Assembly: GCF_900109225.1 (NCBI RefSeq)
Contig: NZ_FNZK01000007.1
Span: forward strand, 62,001-126,000
DNA from: Propionispira arboris
GTDB lineage: Bacteria > Bacillota > Negativicutes > Selenomonadales > Selenomonadaceae
Length of the DNA stretch: 64,000 bases
Direction of reading: 5' to 3'
Of the stretch, positions 32,707-42,245 are shown piece by piece; positions within the stretch are counted from its first letter, which is position 1, and each line of letters starts with the position of its first letter. A model generated the notes under the pieces. That model was not told where the DNA came from and searched no databases. It saw nothing but the letters and a program-made list of their open reading frames with translations. The position numbers and the translations under genes were made by a program.

Positions 32707-34059
32707 TTAGGCACGATGTGACATTGGAAGTAGGAAAATATATACATTTAACAGAGTCAATAGAATAATTAATATCACATAAGGAACATAGGAGTATATT
32801 GCTTGTTTTTTCGGATCATTGCTTTGTGGTCCGTAATTAAATCCAGAAATACGATATGCTGTATAGGCAGACCCTACTACACCTAAGAACAACAATGCAA
32901 ATTGCATGATTTCTATTGTGTTTGCCGATAGTACTGCTGTTGAAGTTGGCTGTACATGTATTCCAAACATTGCCATACCGGCATACAAAACAGCTTTTCC
33001 TTCGGCAAGCAAATGAAATAAATTATGTGCCATATGTCCGGCAAAATCCAAGGGGATTAATGCATAGCCAAAACGAGCAAAATTTATATATGTCGAAGCA
33101 GAGTTTATACGAGAACTAATCCAGCTGGTAATGTAAAGTAATAAAACAGGAATAGCCATGGCAATAGCAAAAATTACGGTAAATGTTATCGCATAATTAT
33201 CTGTGCCTAAAAATATTTCTAGGTAATGTTGTGCTTCAGCCCAGACGTCAAGCATTGTAATGTTTTGAACAAAAACGATTCCCATAATAATTACCGCTAA
33301 GAAAGCTTCTGCAACTTTAGGGCGTTGAATAAACCAAAGTTCTTTTGTTGGCATACGAAGGGAAACCTTGATAGAATCATTGGGACAATTTTTTATACAG
33401 TCTCCACAAAAATTGCAGGAAGCATTGCTGTCCATTGTTTTAGGAAATTCAAACATTGGGCATCCGGGAGCTTGCTCTCCCCCCTTATAGCAAGCTGCTA
33501 CATTACATGTTTTACATGTTTCAGGAGAACTCCGAAGTTCTAAAGCTGCACTACGTGAATAATTCCCTGATAGTCCACCTAAAAAACAAAGATAACGACA
33601 CCAAGTTCGACGCTCAAAAAAAGCTCCGGAAACGATTACACCTGTGGTAATTAAGAGCATTATAACGCCAGAGCCTCGGGGATATTCTACCATACCAAAA
33701 ACATGATCACTCCAGGTAATTAGCACATATATAAAATCAATAATCCATATGCCATATTTTTTTAAAAAACGAGGTACGGGACGATGATTGCCTACAAATT
33801 TTTGCACAAAATCACTTAACATGGCAAAAGGACAAATTGCACACCAAACACGTCCTACAATCAAGAAGGTTAGCGGAATAATAGACCACCAAAAAATCCA
33901 TGTCATTGCAGTACCGAAATTATCATGCGGGGAAGAACTTCCAAAGAGCATTTGAAAGATAATAACGCAAAATACGATAGCTGTAGGCCATTGCAAGATT
34001 CCAGGGTACCAGCGACTTTTAAAAATTCTTTTTAATACATAATTAAATTTTTCGTCCAT
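32707..34059 (-). CDS. NapH/NosR-like polyferredoxin membrane protein
   Basis: 450 residues with about ten membrane helices. GRVWCAICPFAM and RTWCRYLCFLGG are the paired CxxCP-type motifs of the NapH/CcoG/NosR family. Two ferredoxin-like segments sit between helices: CKTCNVAACYKG...PGCPMFEFP and CNFCGDCIKNCPND. Such proteins pass electrons across the membrane to a periplasmic partner or accept them from one. It overlaps the His/Met-rich gene upstream by 17 bases, so the two are made together. ATG after AAGGAGGTG. Confidence 0.85.
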   Translation of the reverse strand: MDEKFNYVLKRIFKSRWYPGILQWPTAIVFCVIIFQMLFGSSSPHDNFGTAMTWIFWWSIIPLTFLIVGRVWCAICPFAMLSDFVQKFVGNHRPVPRFLKKYGIWIIDFIYVLITWSDHVFGMVEYPRGSGVIMLLITTGVIVSGAFFERRTWCRYLCFLGGLSGNYSRSAALELRSSPETCKTCNVAACYKGGEQAPGCPMFEFPKTMDSNASCNFCGDCIKNCPNDSIKVSLRMPTKELWFIQRPKVAEAFLAVIIMGIVFVQNITMLDVWAEAQHYLEIFLGTDNYAITFTVIFAIAMAIPVLLLYITSWISSRINSASTYINFARFGYALIPLDFAGHMAHNLFHLLAEGKAVLYAGMAMFGIHVQPTSTAVLSANTIEIMQFALLFLGVVGSAYTAYRISGFNYGPQSNDPKKQAIYSYVPYVILIILLTLLNVYIFLLPMSHRA

Positions 34060-34447
34060 TTCCCAACACCTCCTTGTTTCTGAATTTCATTACGCCAGCA
34101 GAAATAACAACGATAGTATTAAACAACAAAAAGGTATAGATAAATGGCCAATTAGGACCGACACCTGCTTTTCCTGTTGTCCGGTCATCATGTTTATGGT
34201 GATTTGGTTCTTTACCTGCATTTTCAGAACCGTGGCTTTTATGGATATCTTCTCCGGACATAGTATTTCCTTCCGACGTACTTGCATCGGAAGCATGTTC
34301 ATGCGACATTTCCATACCATCGTCCATAACCATTGTAGTATGTTGATTAACGACTGTTTCATTAGAATGATTCGCTGCATAGCTTGGTGATAAAAAAATC
34401 CCTGCTGCTGCAAGGCTGATTAAAATTCCCAACCAGAATTTTTTCAA
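34043..34447 (-). CDS. exported His/Met-rich membrane-anchored protein
   Basis: 134 residues from TTG 34447, placed six bases after AAGGTG; a GTG at 34456 is the alternative. Signal peptide to about residue 24 (LSPSYA). Residues 25-90 hold many His, Met, Asp and Glu residues (MDDGMEMSHEHASD, SHGSENAGKEPNHHKHDD), suggesting periplasmic metal binding, perhaps copper. One membrane helix near the C terminus (WPFIYTFLLFNTIVVISAGV). First gene of the operon with the polyferredoxin. No family assigned. Confidence 0.75.
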   Translation of the reverse strand: MKKFWLGILISLAAAGIFLSPSYAANHSNETVVNQHTTMVMDDGMEMSHEHASDASTSEGNTMSGEDIHKSHGSENAGKEPNHHKHDDRTTGKAGVGPNWPFIYTFLLFNTIVVISAGVMKFRNKEVLGNGRKI

Positions 34448-34637
34448 ACAGAACACCTTCTCTTATTATGTTTGGCTTTATTTTACAATTTAAATATCAA
34501 GGAACTATGAAGAACATGTTAATAACTTATGAAAATTATTAATATTGATATAAATGATATATTTAATATCCATTCAATATATCACTCTGCCGTTTCAGTA
34601 AATGCTGTTTTTAGGGTGGGAAGAATTAGATCAATTT

Positions 34638-34681
34638 AAATAAAGAGACGACTAGATTTTATTCTAGTCGTCTCTTTATTT
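34638..34681. terminator. perfect bidirectional terminator
   Basis: 19-bp arms AAATAAAGAGACGACTAGA / TCTAGTCGTCTCTTTATTT. Serves the TM2 gene on the minus strand. The remaining gap 34448-34832 shows nothing else. Confidence 0.85.
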
Positions 34682-34832
34682 AGGCACTGTATAAAGTTGA
34701 ATGACATTATTAATAATTTTATCACAATAACCCGGTTAGCAAGGCCATAAAGCTTTGCGTGGATCGTTGTTTTTTTGATAGTCTTAATGAATTTACATAA
34801 TAAATAATTGCAATAGAGATAGATGATTCATT

Positions 34833-35171
34833 TTACTGGACTGCTTCGGACAATGCTTCTTTTTTAGAAGCGGCAATAGCTAAAACATCTTGTAAAATAT
34901 TTGATTCTAGGCCATCATTTTTTTCTTCAATGCGACTGCCGATAAAAAACACATCAATAAGTGCCCAAATTCCGATACCGCCAAGTGTTAATAACATACA
35001 TATTCCTCGAATGGTATCCCCAGCATAAAAGCGATGACCGCCAAAAGCTCCGGTAAAAAACCATAATAAATAAGCGATTGTTTTTGATTTTTTCTTTTTG
35101 TCAAACTCGCTTTGTAATAATACTAATTGTTCAGGGGATAGATTGCTTTTTGCTAATAAATTTGAATCCAT
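34833..35171 (-). CDS. TM2-domain protein
   Basis: 112 residues. KSKTIAYLLWFFTGAFGGHRFY followed by LTLGGIGIWALIDVFFIGS is the two-helix TM2 domain. The N-terminal segment (LSPEQLVLLQSEFDKKKK) and the C-terminal tail are cytoplasmic helices. Widespread, role unknown. Monocistronic. Confidence 0.9.
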   Translation of the reverse strand: MDSNLLAKSNLSPEQLVLLQSEFDKKKKSKTIAYLLWFFTGAFGGHRFYAGDTIRGICMLLTLGGIGIWALIDVFFIGSRIEEKNDGLESNILQDVLAIAASKKEALSEAVQ

Positions 35172-35311
35172 ATCAACACTTCTTTCTTGAATTTATTGTA
35201 AGCTGCAATGCAGTTGTTACTAAGTTTATTCTAGCTTAATATTTCGTTTATAATGTTTAAAATTTCCCGATCGGATAAGCCATCTGTTCCTATTTTCTGT
35301 GATGGGATAGC

Positions 35312-35698
35312 TTAATCCGTGCTGGATGTTGGTGCGGAAATTTTTGCAGATAAATTAAGAATATATTTCTTTAAAATAGCACGGTCGCTTTTGGGGAGTT
35401 CCAAATATGTAAGAAGCAGCTGCTGGTCAAATTTATCCAGATTGTAGGTCTTTGCGAGCTGTTCTATAGCAGAGTCGTCAGGTTCGATAAACATTTCACC
35501 GATACCAGTGCGCAGCCAAGTTTCATTTACATTAAATACAGCAGATAATAATTTTATATGTTTATCTGTTACGCTGCGAATTCCTTTTTCAATATTAGAA
35601 ATACCAGAATTAGATAGCCCTAATTCGTTACCTAAATCTTTTTGACTCAAATGTAATTTTTCACGAATGTTTTTAAAACGAGTATTTAAAATATCCAA
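35312..35698 (-). CDS. phage-type XRE repressor
   Basis: 128 residues from TTG 35698 (AAGGTGA upstream; the earlier ATG at 35728 lies before that site). HTH at residues 3-60: RFKNIREKLHLSQKDLGNELG, then SNSGISNIEKGIRSVTDKH and NETWLRTGIGEMF, the arrangement common in firmicute prophage and ICE repressors. Faces the gene at 35834 across an operator region with perfect inverted repeats. No other phage genes adjoin, so it may be a domesticated pair. Confidence 0.88.
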   Translation of the reverse strand: MDILNTRFKNIREKLHLSQKDLGNELGLSNSGISNIEKGIRSVTDKHIKLLSAVFNVNETWLRTGIGEMFIEPDDSAIEQLAKTYNLDKFDQQLLLTYLELPKSDRAILKKYILNLSAKISAPTSSTD

Positions 35699-35764
35699 AA
35701 TGTCACCTTCCCATATAAAAAATAACATTAAAACCTCTGTTTGTAAATAAAATTGTAAAATGTT

Positions 35765-35813
35765 ATTGATTTATTTCTGTTTGAATAGTATAATATACAC
35801 AAACAGAAATAAA
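35765..35813. promoter_or_regulatory. divergent operator with promoter
   Basis: Perfect 14-base inverted repeats TTTATTTCTGTTTG (35770-35783) and CAAACAGAAATAAA (35800-35813) flank TATAAT (35789-35794); TTGATT (35765-35770) is an 18-base-spaced -35. A further CTCTGTTTGTAAATAAA lies toward the repressor gene near 35738. Confidence 0.8.
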
Positions 35814-35833
35814 TATTAAAGGGAGAGAGTATT

Positions 35834-36127
35834 ATGCAAGTTTTTGAAATGGCAACACAGGAGTTATTGTTGAAGCACGAAGAAGGGAATTTGAAAAACT
35901 TGGAGGACATATCGGCAGATTATTATTGGGCGCAGAAGGCGATCAATCAATTAGAGAAAGAATTAGAAGCAAATTTACCGCAAGAAACTATGACAAAAAT
36001 ACGGGAGAGTTGGTATAAACTTGGACTGCAGGAAAGTATTGCCGAAGATATCTTTTATGACCAAGGGTTTTCCGATGGTGTACGAATGCTTTTGGAATCT
36101 TTAACATGGGGTCCGGTACGAAGATAG
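35834..36127 (+). CDS. hypothetical protein divergent from the XRE repressor
   Basis: 97 residues, GGGAGAGAG site before ATG. Fully helical and acidic, no cysteines, no signal (LKNLEDISADYYWAQKAINQLEKELEAN). Not recognised. Its promoter lies within the XRE operator, so it is the likely controlled gene, in the position of an antirepressor or excision gene in mobile elements. Confidence 0.75.
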   Translation: MQVFEMATQELLLKHEEGNLKNLEDISADYYWAQKAINQLEKELEANLPQETMTKIRESWYKLGLQESIAEDIFYDQGFSDGVRMLLESLTWGPVRR

Positions 36128-36143
36128 TTTACGGATGTCTACA

Positions 36144-36175
36144 AAAAAATGCCTCTCGCAAAGAGAGGTATTTTT
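36144..36175 (+). terminator. intrinsic terminator
   Basis: AAATGCCTCTC / GAGAGGTATTT, T-rich both sides. Confidence 0.85.
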
Positions 36176-36315
36176 CTTTTATAAGGTAGACGGCAGCACT
36201 CCTTTAGGGCAGGTTATTTTATTTCCTTTAGCGAAATAAAATATAAGATGGATTTACAAGACTGAGATTTACAATTATAAAAAAATGTTTCCTAATTATA
36301 AAGAAAAGAGTTTTA

Positions 36316-36417
36316 GAAATCATTTTGTTATCCTTTTCGATCGTAAAATGCGATAATAGAGATGCATCTTGTTTTAAGCAGCACGAAAGAATTTGATTCG
36401 TTCATGCAGTTTTTAAA
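36316..36417 (+). repeat. degenerate copy of the NlpC/P60 gene start region
   Basis: GAAATCATTTTGTTATCCT, a GTAAAATG, and then TTGATTCGTTCATGCAGT recur in the same order at 37274-37341, where they form the 5' end of the NlpC/P60 gene. Here about 34 extra bases are inserted and no ORF follows. Confidence 0.6.
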
Positions 36418-36449
36418 TAAGCTTCATTCAGGGAGGTCTTGATTTTTAG

Positions 36450-37229
36450 ATGAAAACAACGATTTATTATTATTCAGCTACCGGAAATTCGCTCCATGCT
36501 GCTAAGAAAATCAGTGAAGGAATAGGGGATTGTAAGCTAGTGGCAATGGCCTCACTTGGCGATCAAAATAAAATTTTAGTAGATGGCGATCAGATTGGCT
36601 TGGTCTTTCCCCTGCATTATTTTAGTGTTCCACCATTGGTGAGGGAGTTTGTTGAACGATTAGAAATACCCAGTGCAGCCTATGTATTTGCTGTTGTGAC
36701 ATGCGGAAGTTCAGCGTTTAGTAGCGCTTTGAGTCGGGTTAAGCATATTTTAGGGAAAAAAGATCAGCAGCTTTCGGCGGGGTTTCTTGTGCAAATGTTA
36801 TCCATTTATCTTCCATTATCTGCATTGCCTTCTATTGATAAACAAGATAAATTGTTGGCAAAAGCGGATCGTAAACTCGATCGCATCATCGCTATGATTT
36901 CTAAGCGAGAACATCATTTCGACGGGGAACATATCAAAAGTCTTTGGACGGCGATTTCACGTTATTGGCAAAAAAATCAACTGCCGAATTCGTATAAAAA
37001 ATTCTCCTGCGCTGATTCTTGTACGGTGTGTGGACTTTGTAAGAAAATCTGTCCAGTGGGAAATATTCAATTGGAGTCGGGTAAGGTTCAGTGGTTGAAC
37101 AATTGCCAGGAATGTCTGGCGTGCCTGCATGTTTGCCCAGTACAATGTATTGAGTTCGGCAAACGTACGTCTGGCCGTCGACGTTATCGTCATCCGCAAA
37201 TTACGGTAAAAGAATTGATCACTAAATAA
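36450..37229 (+). CDS. EFR1-family flavodoxin-ferredoxin protein
   Basis: 259 residues. The N-terminal flavodoxin-like fold has the FMN loop YYSATGNSLHAAKKI and FPLHYFSVPP; the C-terminal part has two 4Fe-4S motifs, CTVCGLCKKICPVGN and CQECLACLHVCPVQC. EFR1 proteins are soluble electron carriers of anaerobes with unassigned partners. ATG is 13 bases after GGGAGG. Confidence 0.9.
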   Translation: MKTTIYYYSATGNSLHAAKKISEGIGDCKLVAMASLGDQNKILVDGDQIGLVFPLHYFSVPPLVREFVERLEIPSAAYVFAVVTCGSSAFSSALSRVKHILGKKDQQLSAGFLVQMLSIYLPLSALPSIDKQDKLLAKADRKLDRIIAMISKREHHFDGEHIKSLWTAISRYWQKNQLPNSYKKFSCADSCTVCGLCKKICPVGNIQLESGKVQWLNNCQECLACLHVCPVQCIEFGKRTSGRRRYRHPQITVKELITK

Positions 37230-37307
37230 ATTTGTAATCCTCCGTATCAGTAATTTTTTAGTCAAAGGAGTTTCAAAAATCATTTTGTTATCCTGTTAGA
37301 AAGTAAA

Positions 37308-38657
37308 ATGAAAGGAATTGATTCGTCCATGCAGTTTTTAAAAGGGAATTTTAGTTTGAAAAACAGGTTTATAGTTTCCTGTGCCATGGTTTTCATATAT
37401 TACGCAGTGAGTTCAGTTTCTGTACTGGCAAGTTCAGCGGATGTTAATAATGTGGATTTTTGGCGCAAAAATTTAAAAAATGGTGATGCCGTTATTATGA
37501 ATAGTAATGACATTACAAAATATAATAAAGAGATGCTTCGTAAACAACCGACCACGAATTATGATTTAAAGAATTATCCGAAATCTGTTAAAGGCACGAC
37601 GCTGCAAGCCATGTTACAGGAAAATGATTTTCCGACAGGGTATGTGAACGGGCAGCCCATTTCGGGTTCCTTTAAAAATCAAATATTGAGTAACATGAAT
37701 CTAGGAGCCGCAGCCGTTGATAATCCCGTAAAATGGGGATTAGCGGTTAGACGTTCTTCTTTACGTTTATATCCTGCAACTGAGGGGATTTTTGATGATG
37801 CGGATGATCAGGAGTTTGATTCCTTGCAAGCTACGATTATCAATCCGGGTGAGGCAGTAGCTATATTATATAAGAGTACCGATCAAAAATGGAATTTTGT
37901 CCAAAGTAATAATTATCGAGGCTGGGTTTGGGCTGATAATATTGCCGAAACGAGTTATAAAGAGTGGCTGAAATGGCAAAATCCGGATCGCTTTTTGGTA
38001 GTGACGGTGGCGGAACTCAATCTACAAACGAAGTCTGAGGCTTTATTGCTGGAAATGGGGTCGCATTTACCTGTTGTTGGTAAAGATAAGAATAATTATA
38101 TTGTAAAATTACCACAACGGCAGAGTGATGGGAAAGCAGTTTTTATCAAAAAAACAGTTTCTGCTGATGGTCAGGTGCATTTAGGAAATTTACCTTATAC
38201 ACGTGCGAATATCATTAAACAGGCTTTTAAATTTTATGGCCAGCCATATGGCTGGGGCGGCCTGGAAAATAGTGTGGATTGTTCGAGCTTTGTTATGGAT
38301 ATTTATCGCTCTTTTGGTTTTATGATGCCGCGTGATGCGGATACGCAGGAGGTTGCAGTCGGGAAGGTCCAAAGCGTTACACCACAAAATGTGCAGTCGG
38401 TTCTGGATTCAACGTTGCCGGGGGCTACACTTCATATGGATGGACACGTGATGCTTTATCTTGGACATATGGATGATCAGTATTATGTGATCAATTCATT
38501 AGGTTCCTATGGTGACAGTAATAATGTAGGCAGTGACGGGCGTTTGGCAAGAGTGCCAGTGATGCAAGTTGTCACAACAGATATAAAAAATACCCCGTTG
38601 CGAAGTGGTAAAAGCTTTATGGAAGGCTTGCGTACAGTTAAAGAATGGCAATATTAA
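37308..38657 (+). CDS. NlpC/P60 peptidoglycan endopeptidase with SH3 domains
   Basis: 449 residues. Signal peptide or anchor at residues 15-40 (FIVSCAMVFIYYAVSSVSVLA). SH3-like domains around 150-230 (AVRRSSLRLYPATEG; GWVWADNI) and 230-290 precede a catalytic domain: Cys in ENSVDCSSFVMD near 327, His in DGHVMLYLG near 385. Cleaves gamma-D-Glu to diamino-acid bonds in cell-wall peptides outside the cell. ATG 37308 or 37329 could start it; AAAGGAA supports the latter. Confidence 0.88.
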   Translation: MKGIDSSMQFLKGNFSLKNRFIVSCAMVFIYYAVSSVSVLASSADVNNVDFWRKNLKNGDAVIMNSNDITKYNKEMLRKQPTTNYDLKNYPKSVKGTTLQAMLQENDFPTGYVNGQPISGSFKNQILSNMNLGAAAVDNPVKWGLAVRRSSLRLYPATEGIFDDADDQEFDSLQATIINPGEAVAILYKSTDQKWNFVQSNNYRGWVWADNIAETSYKEWLKWQNPDRFLVVTVAELNLQTKSEALLLEMGSHLPVVGKDKNNYIVKLPQRQSDGKAVFIKKTVSADGQVHLGNLPYTRANIIKQAFKFYGQPYGWGGLENSVDCSSFVMDIYRSFGFMMPRDADTQEVAVGKVQSVTPQNVQSVLDSTLPGATLHMDGHVMLYLGHMDDQYYVINSLGSYGDSNNVGSDGRLARVPVMQVVTTDIKNTPLRSGKSFMEGLRTVKEWQY

Positions 38658-38671
38658 TTGTAATTTGATAT

Positions 38672-38734
38672 AAAAAGGCCCGCGAACGTATTGGATTTCA
38701 GGTGAAATCGTTAATGTGTTTGCGGGCTTTTTTG
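38672..38734. terminator. bidirectional terminator
   Basis: AAAAAGGCCCGC / GCGGGCTTTTTT with a long inner loop; lies between convergent NlpC/P60 and ABC-F genes. Confidence 0.85.
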
Positions 38735-38769
38735 TATTTCGTTTCCGTTTGGTGAAAATAGGGGATACT

Positions 38770-40314
38770 TTAGATTGCCCAGTCTTCGCAATTCCATACA
38801 TCGGTTACGATGTCTTTATAAAATTCCGGTTCATGACATACTAAAATCATGCTGCCTTCATAGGCTTTTAGGGCACGTTTTAATTCGTCTTTTGCATAAA
38901 CGTCGAGATGATTGGTCGGTTCATCTAAAACGAGTATATTGGTTGGCTTATTAATAAGCTTACATAATCTTACTTTGGCCTGTTCACCACCGCTTAGGCG
39001 ATTGATTGGGCTTTCAATATGCTGATGACTCAGTCCGCATTGAGCTAAGTTGCGTCGTACTTCGCTGCGGGTTGCTTCAGGAAATTTTAACCAGACATCA
39101 TCGAGTACGATACTCGTATTTTCTTCGGCCAATTCCTGTTCGAAATAGCCGATAGACTGGTAATCACCTAAATCAATATTTCCATCGATTGGTTCTAATA
39201 AACCGAGCAGACTTTTTAGCAAGGTAGATTTACCCAAGCCATTAGCACCGACTATAGCTATTTTTTGTTCTCTTTGCATTTTTAAATTGAGGGATTTGCT
39301 CAGTGGTTTTTGATAACCAATTACTAGATTTTTGGATTGGAAGATCATGCTGTCGGAGCGACGAGCTTTTTTGAACTGAAATTGAGGTTTCATATTTTCG
39401 CTTTTTATTTCAATACGATCGATTTTCTCTAATTTCTTTTCTCTGGATTTTGCCTGTTTGGCGGTAGAGGCACGGGCTTTGTTTTTCCGAACGAAATTTT
39501 CAAGCTTGGAAATTTCGTTTTGCTGTTCTTTGTATTCGATCAGGCGTTGTTCTTTTTGAATTTCATATAGTTTAAGGAAATGCACATAGTTGCCAACGTA
39601 TCTGGTTAGCTTTTTGTGTTCCAAATGATAGACGACATTGATGACATCATTGACAAATTCACTATCATGGGAAATTAAGAGAAAAGCATTTTCATAGTGG
39701 ATCAAATAACTTTTAAGCCATTCGATATGTTCTTCATCCAAATGATTAGTTGGTTCATCCAGTAGTAAAACATCTGGTTTTTCTAAAAGTAATTTTGCCA
39801 GTAAGACTTTGGTTCTTTGTCCACCGCTTAAATTTGATGCATCGACATCTAAAAATTCGCGGATGCCAAGACCGGCTGCCGTAGCTTGAATTTTTGAATC
39901 AATACCGTAAAAATCATTTTCATCTAAGATATCCTGCATGCCGGCAATTTTTTGCAAGGTCTTAGTACCTTCTTCTTCGCTTAAATTGCCAAAGTCATTA
40001 TATAAGTCGGCAATTTGCGTTTCAAGATCAAATAAATAGGAAAAGGCACCTTTTAGTACGGTTTCAACGGTATTACCGTTTTTCAAGTCGACATGCTGAT
40101 CCATATAGCCAACGCTGATTTTATTGCTCCATTCAATGTTTCCTGCATCTGGCAGTAATTGGTTGGTGATGATCTTCATAAAGGTCGATTTACCTTCGCC
40201 GTTGGCACCGACTAAGGCGATGTGTTCGCCTTTCAATAGTCGAAAGGATACATCACTGAAGATGGTTCTTTCACCAAAGGCATGGCTCATATTTTCAACT
40301 GTTAAAATACTCAT
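38770..40314 (-). CDS. ABC-F ATPase (YkpA/YbiT-like ribosome-associated)
   Basis: 514 residues with two ABC domains and no membrane segment. First Walker A GANGEGKST near 36, signature LSGGQRTKVLLAKLLL, Walker B LLLDEPTNHLD. A charged linker (about 250-310, rich in K and E) then the second domain GANGLGKST, LSGGEQAKV and LVLDEPTNHLD. ABC-F proteins bind the ribosomal E site; some give antibiotic protection. This layout resembles YkpA/YbiT rather than resistance-type proteins. Confidence 0.92.
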   Translation of the reverse strand: MSILTVENMSHAFGERTIFSDVSFRLLKGEHIALVGANGEGKSTFMKIITNQLLPDAGNIEWSNKISVGYMDQHVDLKNGNTVETVLKGAFSYLFDLETQIADLYNDFGNLSEEEGTKTLQKIAGMQDILDENDFYGIDSKIQATAAGLGIREFLDVDASNLSGGQRTKVLLAKLLLEKPDVLLLDEPTNHLDEEHIEWLKSYLIHYENAFLLISHDSEFVNDVINVVYHLEHKKLTRYVGNYVHFLKLYEIQKEQRLIEYKEQQNEISKLENFVRKNKARASTAKQAKSREKKLEKIDRIEIKSENMKPQFQFKKARRSDSMIFQSKNLVIGYQKPLSKSLNLKMQREQKIAIVGANGLGKSTLLKSLLGLLEPIDGNIDLGDYQSIGYFEQELAEENTSIVLDDVWLKFPEATRSEVRRNLAQCGLSHQHIESPINRLSGGEQAKVRLCKLINKPTNILVLDEPTNHLDVYAKDELKRALKAYEGSMILVCHEPEFYKDIVTDVWNCEDWAI

Positions 40315-40477
40315 TGTGCTATTACTTCCTTCTCGTTCTCGTAAATCTGTTTATTTTATACAAACGTGCAAGCGACGTCTCTTTTTTACGAAAATAGTCA
40401 ATATCTTCTACTATAACACAAATTTGAGAATTATATTGGTTTAATCTATATTCGGGGTTGCTTTTCTTTTATATTTC

Positions 40478-40506
40478 TTTACAGAACACTTGTTTTGTGA
40501 TATGTT
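40478..40506 (+). promoter_or_regulatory. recA promoter with LexA (SOS) box
   Basis: TTTACA (40478-40483), 17-base spacer, TATGTT (40501-40506). The spacer holds GAACACTTGTTT (40484-40495), matching the firmicute LexA box GAAC-N4-GTTY. Confidence 0.85.
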
Positions 40507-40541
40507 TAAGAGAAATGAAGTGAATGTCTGGAGCGATGGCA

Positions 40542-41627
40542 ATGGCAGATAAATCAATCGATAAAACTGGTAATAAAGAAGCCTCTTTGGCTTCTGCCTT
40601 AAAGCAGATCCGTAAAGATTTTGGTGAAGGTTCCATCATGAAACTTGGTGATGCGGCAGCAAAAATGAATATAGAAGTAATACCGACTGGCGTATTACCA
40701 CTTGATGTCGCACTCGGTGTGGGCGGGATTCCGCGTGGTCGATGTATTGAAGTTTTTGGACCGGAGTCTTCGGGAAAAACGACAGTGGCTCTGCATATTA
40801 TAGCAGCAGCTCAAAAGTTAGGCGGCGTGGCAGCATTTATTGATGCAGAACATGCACTAGATCCCAGTTATGCACGTAATTTAGGGGTAGATATAGATAA
40901 CCTTCTGATCTCGCAGCCTGATTATGGAGAACAAGCCCTGGATATTGTAGATGCACTTGTATGCAGTGCTGCGGTTGATATTATTGTAATTGATTCAGTA
41001 GCCGCTCTTGTACCGAAAGCCGAGCTTGAGGGCGAAATGGGCGACTCTCACGTGGGTTTGCATGCAAGATTGATGTCACAGGCCTTGCGAAAACTGACTG
41101 GTATTGTCAGTAAATCGCAGACTACGGTTATTTTTATCAATCAGATCCGTGAAAAAGTGGGAGTTATGTTTGGTAGTCCAGAAGTTACGACGGGCGGACG
41201 GGCTTTAAAATTTTATTCTTCGATTCGGTTGGATGTGCGAAAAAAAGAACCGATAAAACAGGATAATGTGATCGTTGGCACTAGAACACGGGTGAAAGTT
41301 GTGAAAAATAAAGTCGCGCCACCTTTTAAAGAAGCGGAATTTGATATTATGTATGGGCATGGTATTTCGCGTGAAGGTATTATTGTTGATCTTGGGACAG
41401 AGATGGAAGTCATCAACAAAAGTGGCAGTTGGTATTCCTATCAGGACAAAAGAGTTGGTCAGGGCAGGGAAAATGTAAAGAAAACGATGATGGAAGATCC
41501 ACAGTTGGCCGATGAGATTGAAAGTAAAATTCGAGCCATCTTACTTGCTGATAAAACGGCGGAAGCGGATAAAAAAGCAGTGCCGGCACCTGACGTTGAA
41601 GTCACAGATAAAGAATTAACAGAATGA
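40542..41627 (+). CDS. recA: RecA recombinase
   Basis: 361 residues from ATG 40542 (GGAG eight bases upstream); in-frame ATGs at 40524 and 40536 are less well placed. Walker [10 protein letters not shown] near 66; DNA-binding loops and the [22 protein letters not shown] block are intact; the C-terminal tail is acidic. Catalyses strand exchange and activates LexA cleavage. Controlled by an SOS box. Confidence 0.98.
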   Translation: MADKSIDKTGNKEASLASALKQIRKDFGEGSIMKLGDAAAKMNIEVIPTGVLPLDVALGVGGIPRGRCIEVFGPESSGKTTVALHIIAAAQKLGGVAAFIDAEHALDPSYARNLGVDIDNLLISQPDYGEQALDIVDALVCSAAVDIIVIDSVAALVPKAELEGEMGDSHVGLHARLMSQALRKLTGIVSKSQTTVIFINQIREKVGVMFGSPEVTTGGRALKFYSSIRLDVRKKEPIKQDNVIVGTRTRVKVVKNKVAPPFKEAEFDIMYGHGISREGIIVDLGTEMEVINKSGSWYSYQDKRVGQGRENVKKTMMEDPQLADEIESKIRAILLADKTAEADKKAVPAPDVEVTDKELTE

Positions 41628-41661
41628 GAGAATGATAATTTCATAGATTTATTTTTTGAGA

Positions 41662-41691
41662 GGCAGCTGGTTTTGCATAGCTGTCTTTTTT
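41662..41691 (+). terminator. recA terminator
   Basis: GGCAGCT / AGCTGTC followed by T6. Confidence 0.8.
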
Positions 41692-41735
41692 GCTATAATG
41701 GGGAGTAGTTGTTTAGCGGGAAAAGAGGTTTTTAG

Positions 41736-42245
41736 ATGGAGGAAAAAAATGCAGGGAAATTATTTGTATACGCCGCACTTTTTTTGGCAATTGCATTGAT
41801 CATTCAAAATATTCGTGTGGTATTGCCCCTGCCGGGTCCAATTACAATGTTTTTGATTGGTAGTTTACTCAATATGACACTTATTCTGGCTATCTGTTAT
41901 ACAGGGGTGATGCCAACTAGTATCATTGCTATTTTATTGCCGCTTGTGGCATTTATGCAGGGGCAGCTGGCGATTGTTTTTATGATTCCAATTGTGGCGG
42001 TTGGCAATATCGTTTATGTTCTTTATTGCCGGAAATTTTGGCAGGAAAAATTTGTCTGGCTGGCTCCTTTTATAAAAATGGCTATTTTGTATGTAGGTTC
42101 TTTGTGGGTTATCCACATGCTGCACCTGCCAGAAAAGACTGCTGCTATTTTATCCTTCATGATGAGCTGGCCGCAAATTGTTACCGGTTTACTGGGAATC
42201 ATTTTAGCCAGAATCATGCTGGAAAAATTACCAAAGAAAATATAA
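41736..42245 (+). CDS. small multi-spanning membrane protein (ECF S-component-like)
   Basis: 169 residues, five to six hydrophobic helices: LFVYAALFLAIALIIQNIRV, then LPLPGPITMFLIGSLLNM, then long hydrophobic stretches. The opening and size recall S components of energy-coupling-factor vitamin transporters, but no substrate motif is seen. AGAGGT site upstream; ends inside a long terminator. Confidence 0.65.
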   Translation: MEEKNAGKLFVYAALFLAIALIIQNIRVVLPLPGPITMFLIGSLLNMTLILAICYTGVMPTSIIAILLPLVAFMQGQLAIVFMIPIVAVGNIVYVLYCRKFWQEKFVWLAPFIKMAILYVGSLWVIHMLHLPEKTAAILSFMMSWPQIVTGLLGIILARIMLEKLPKKI

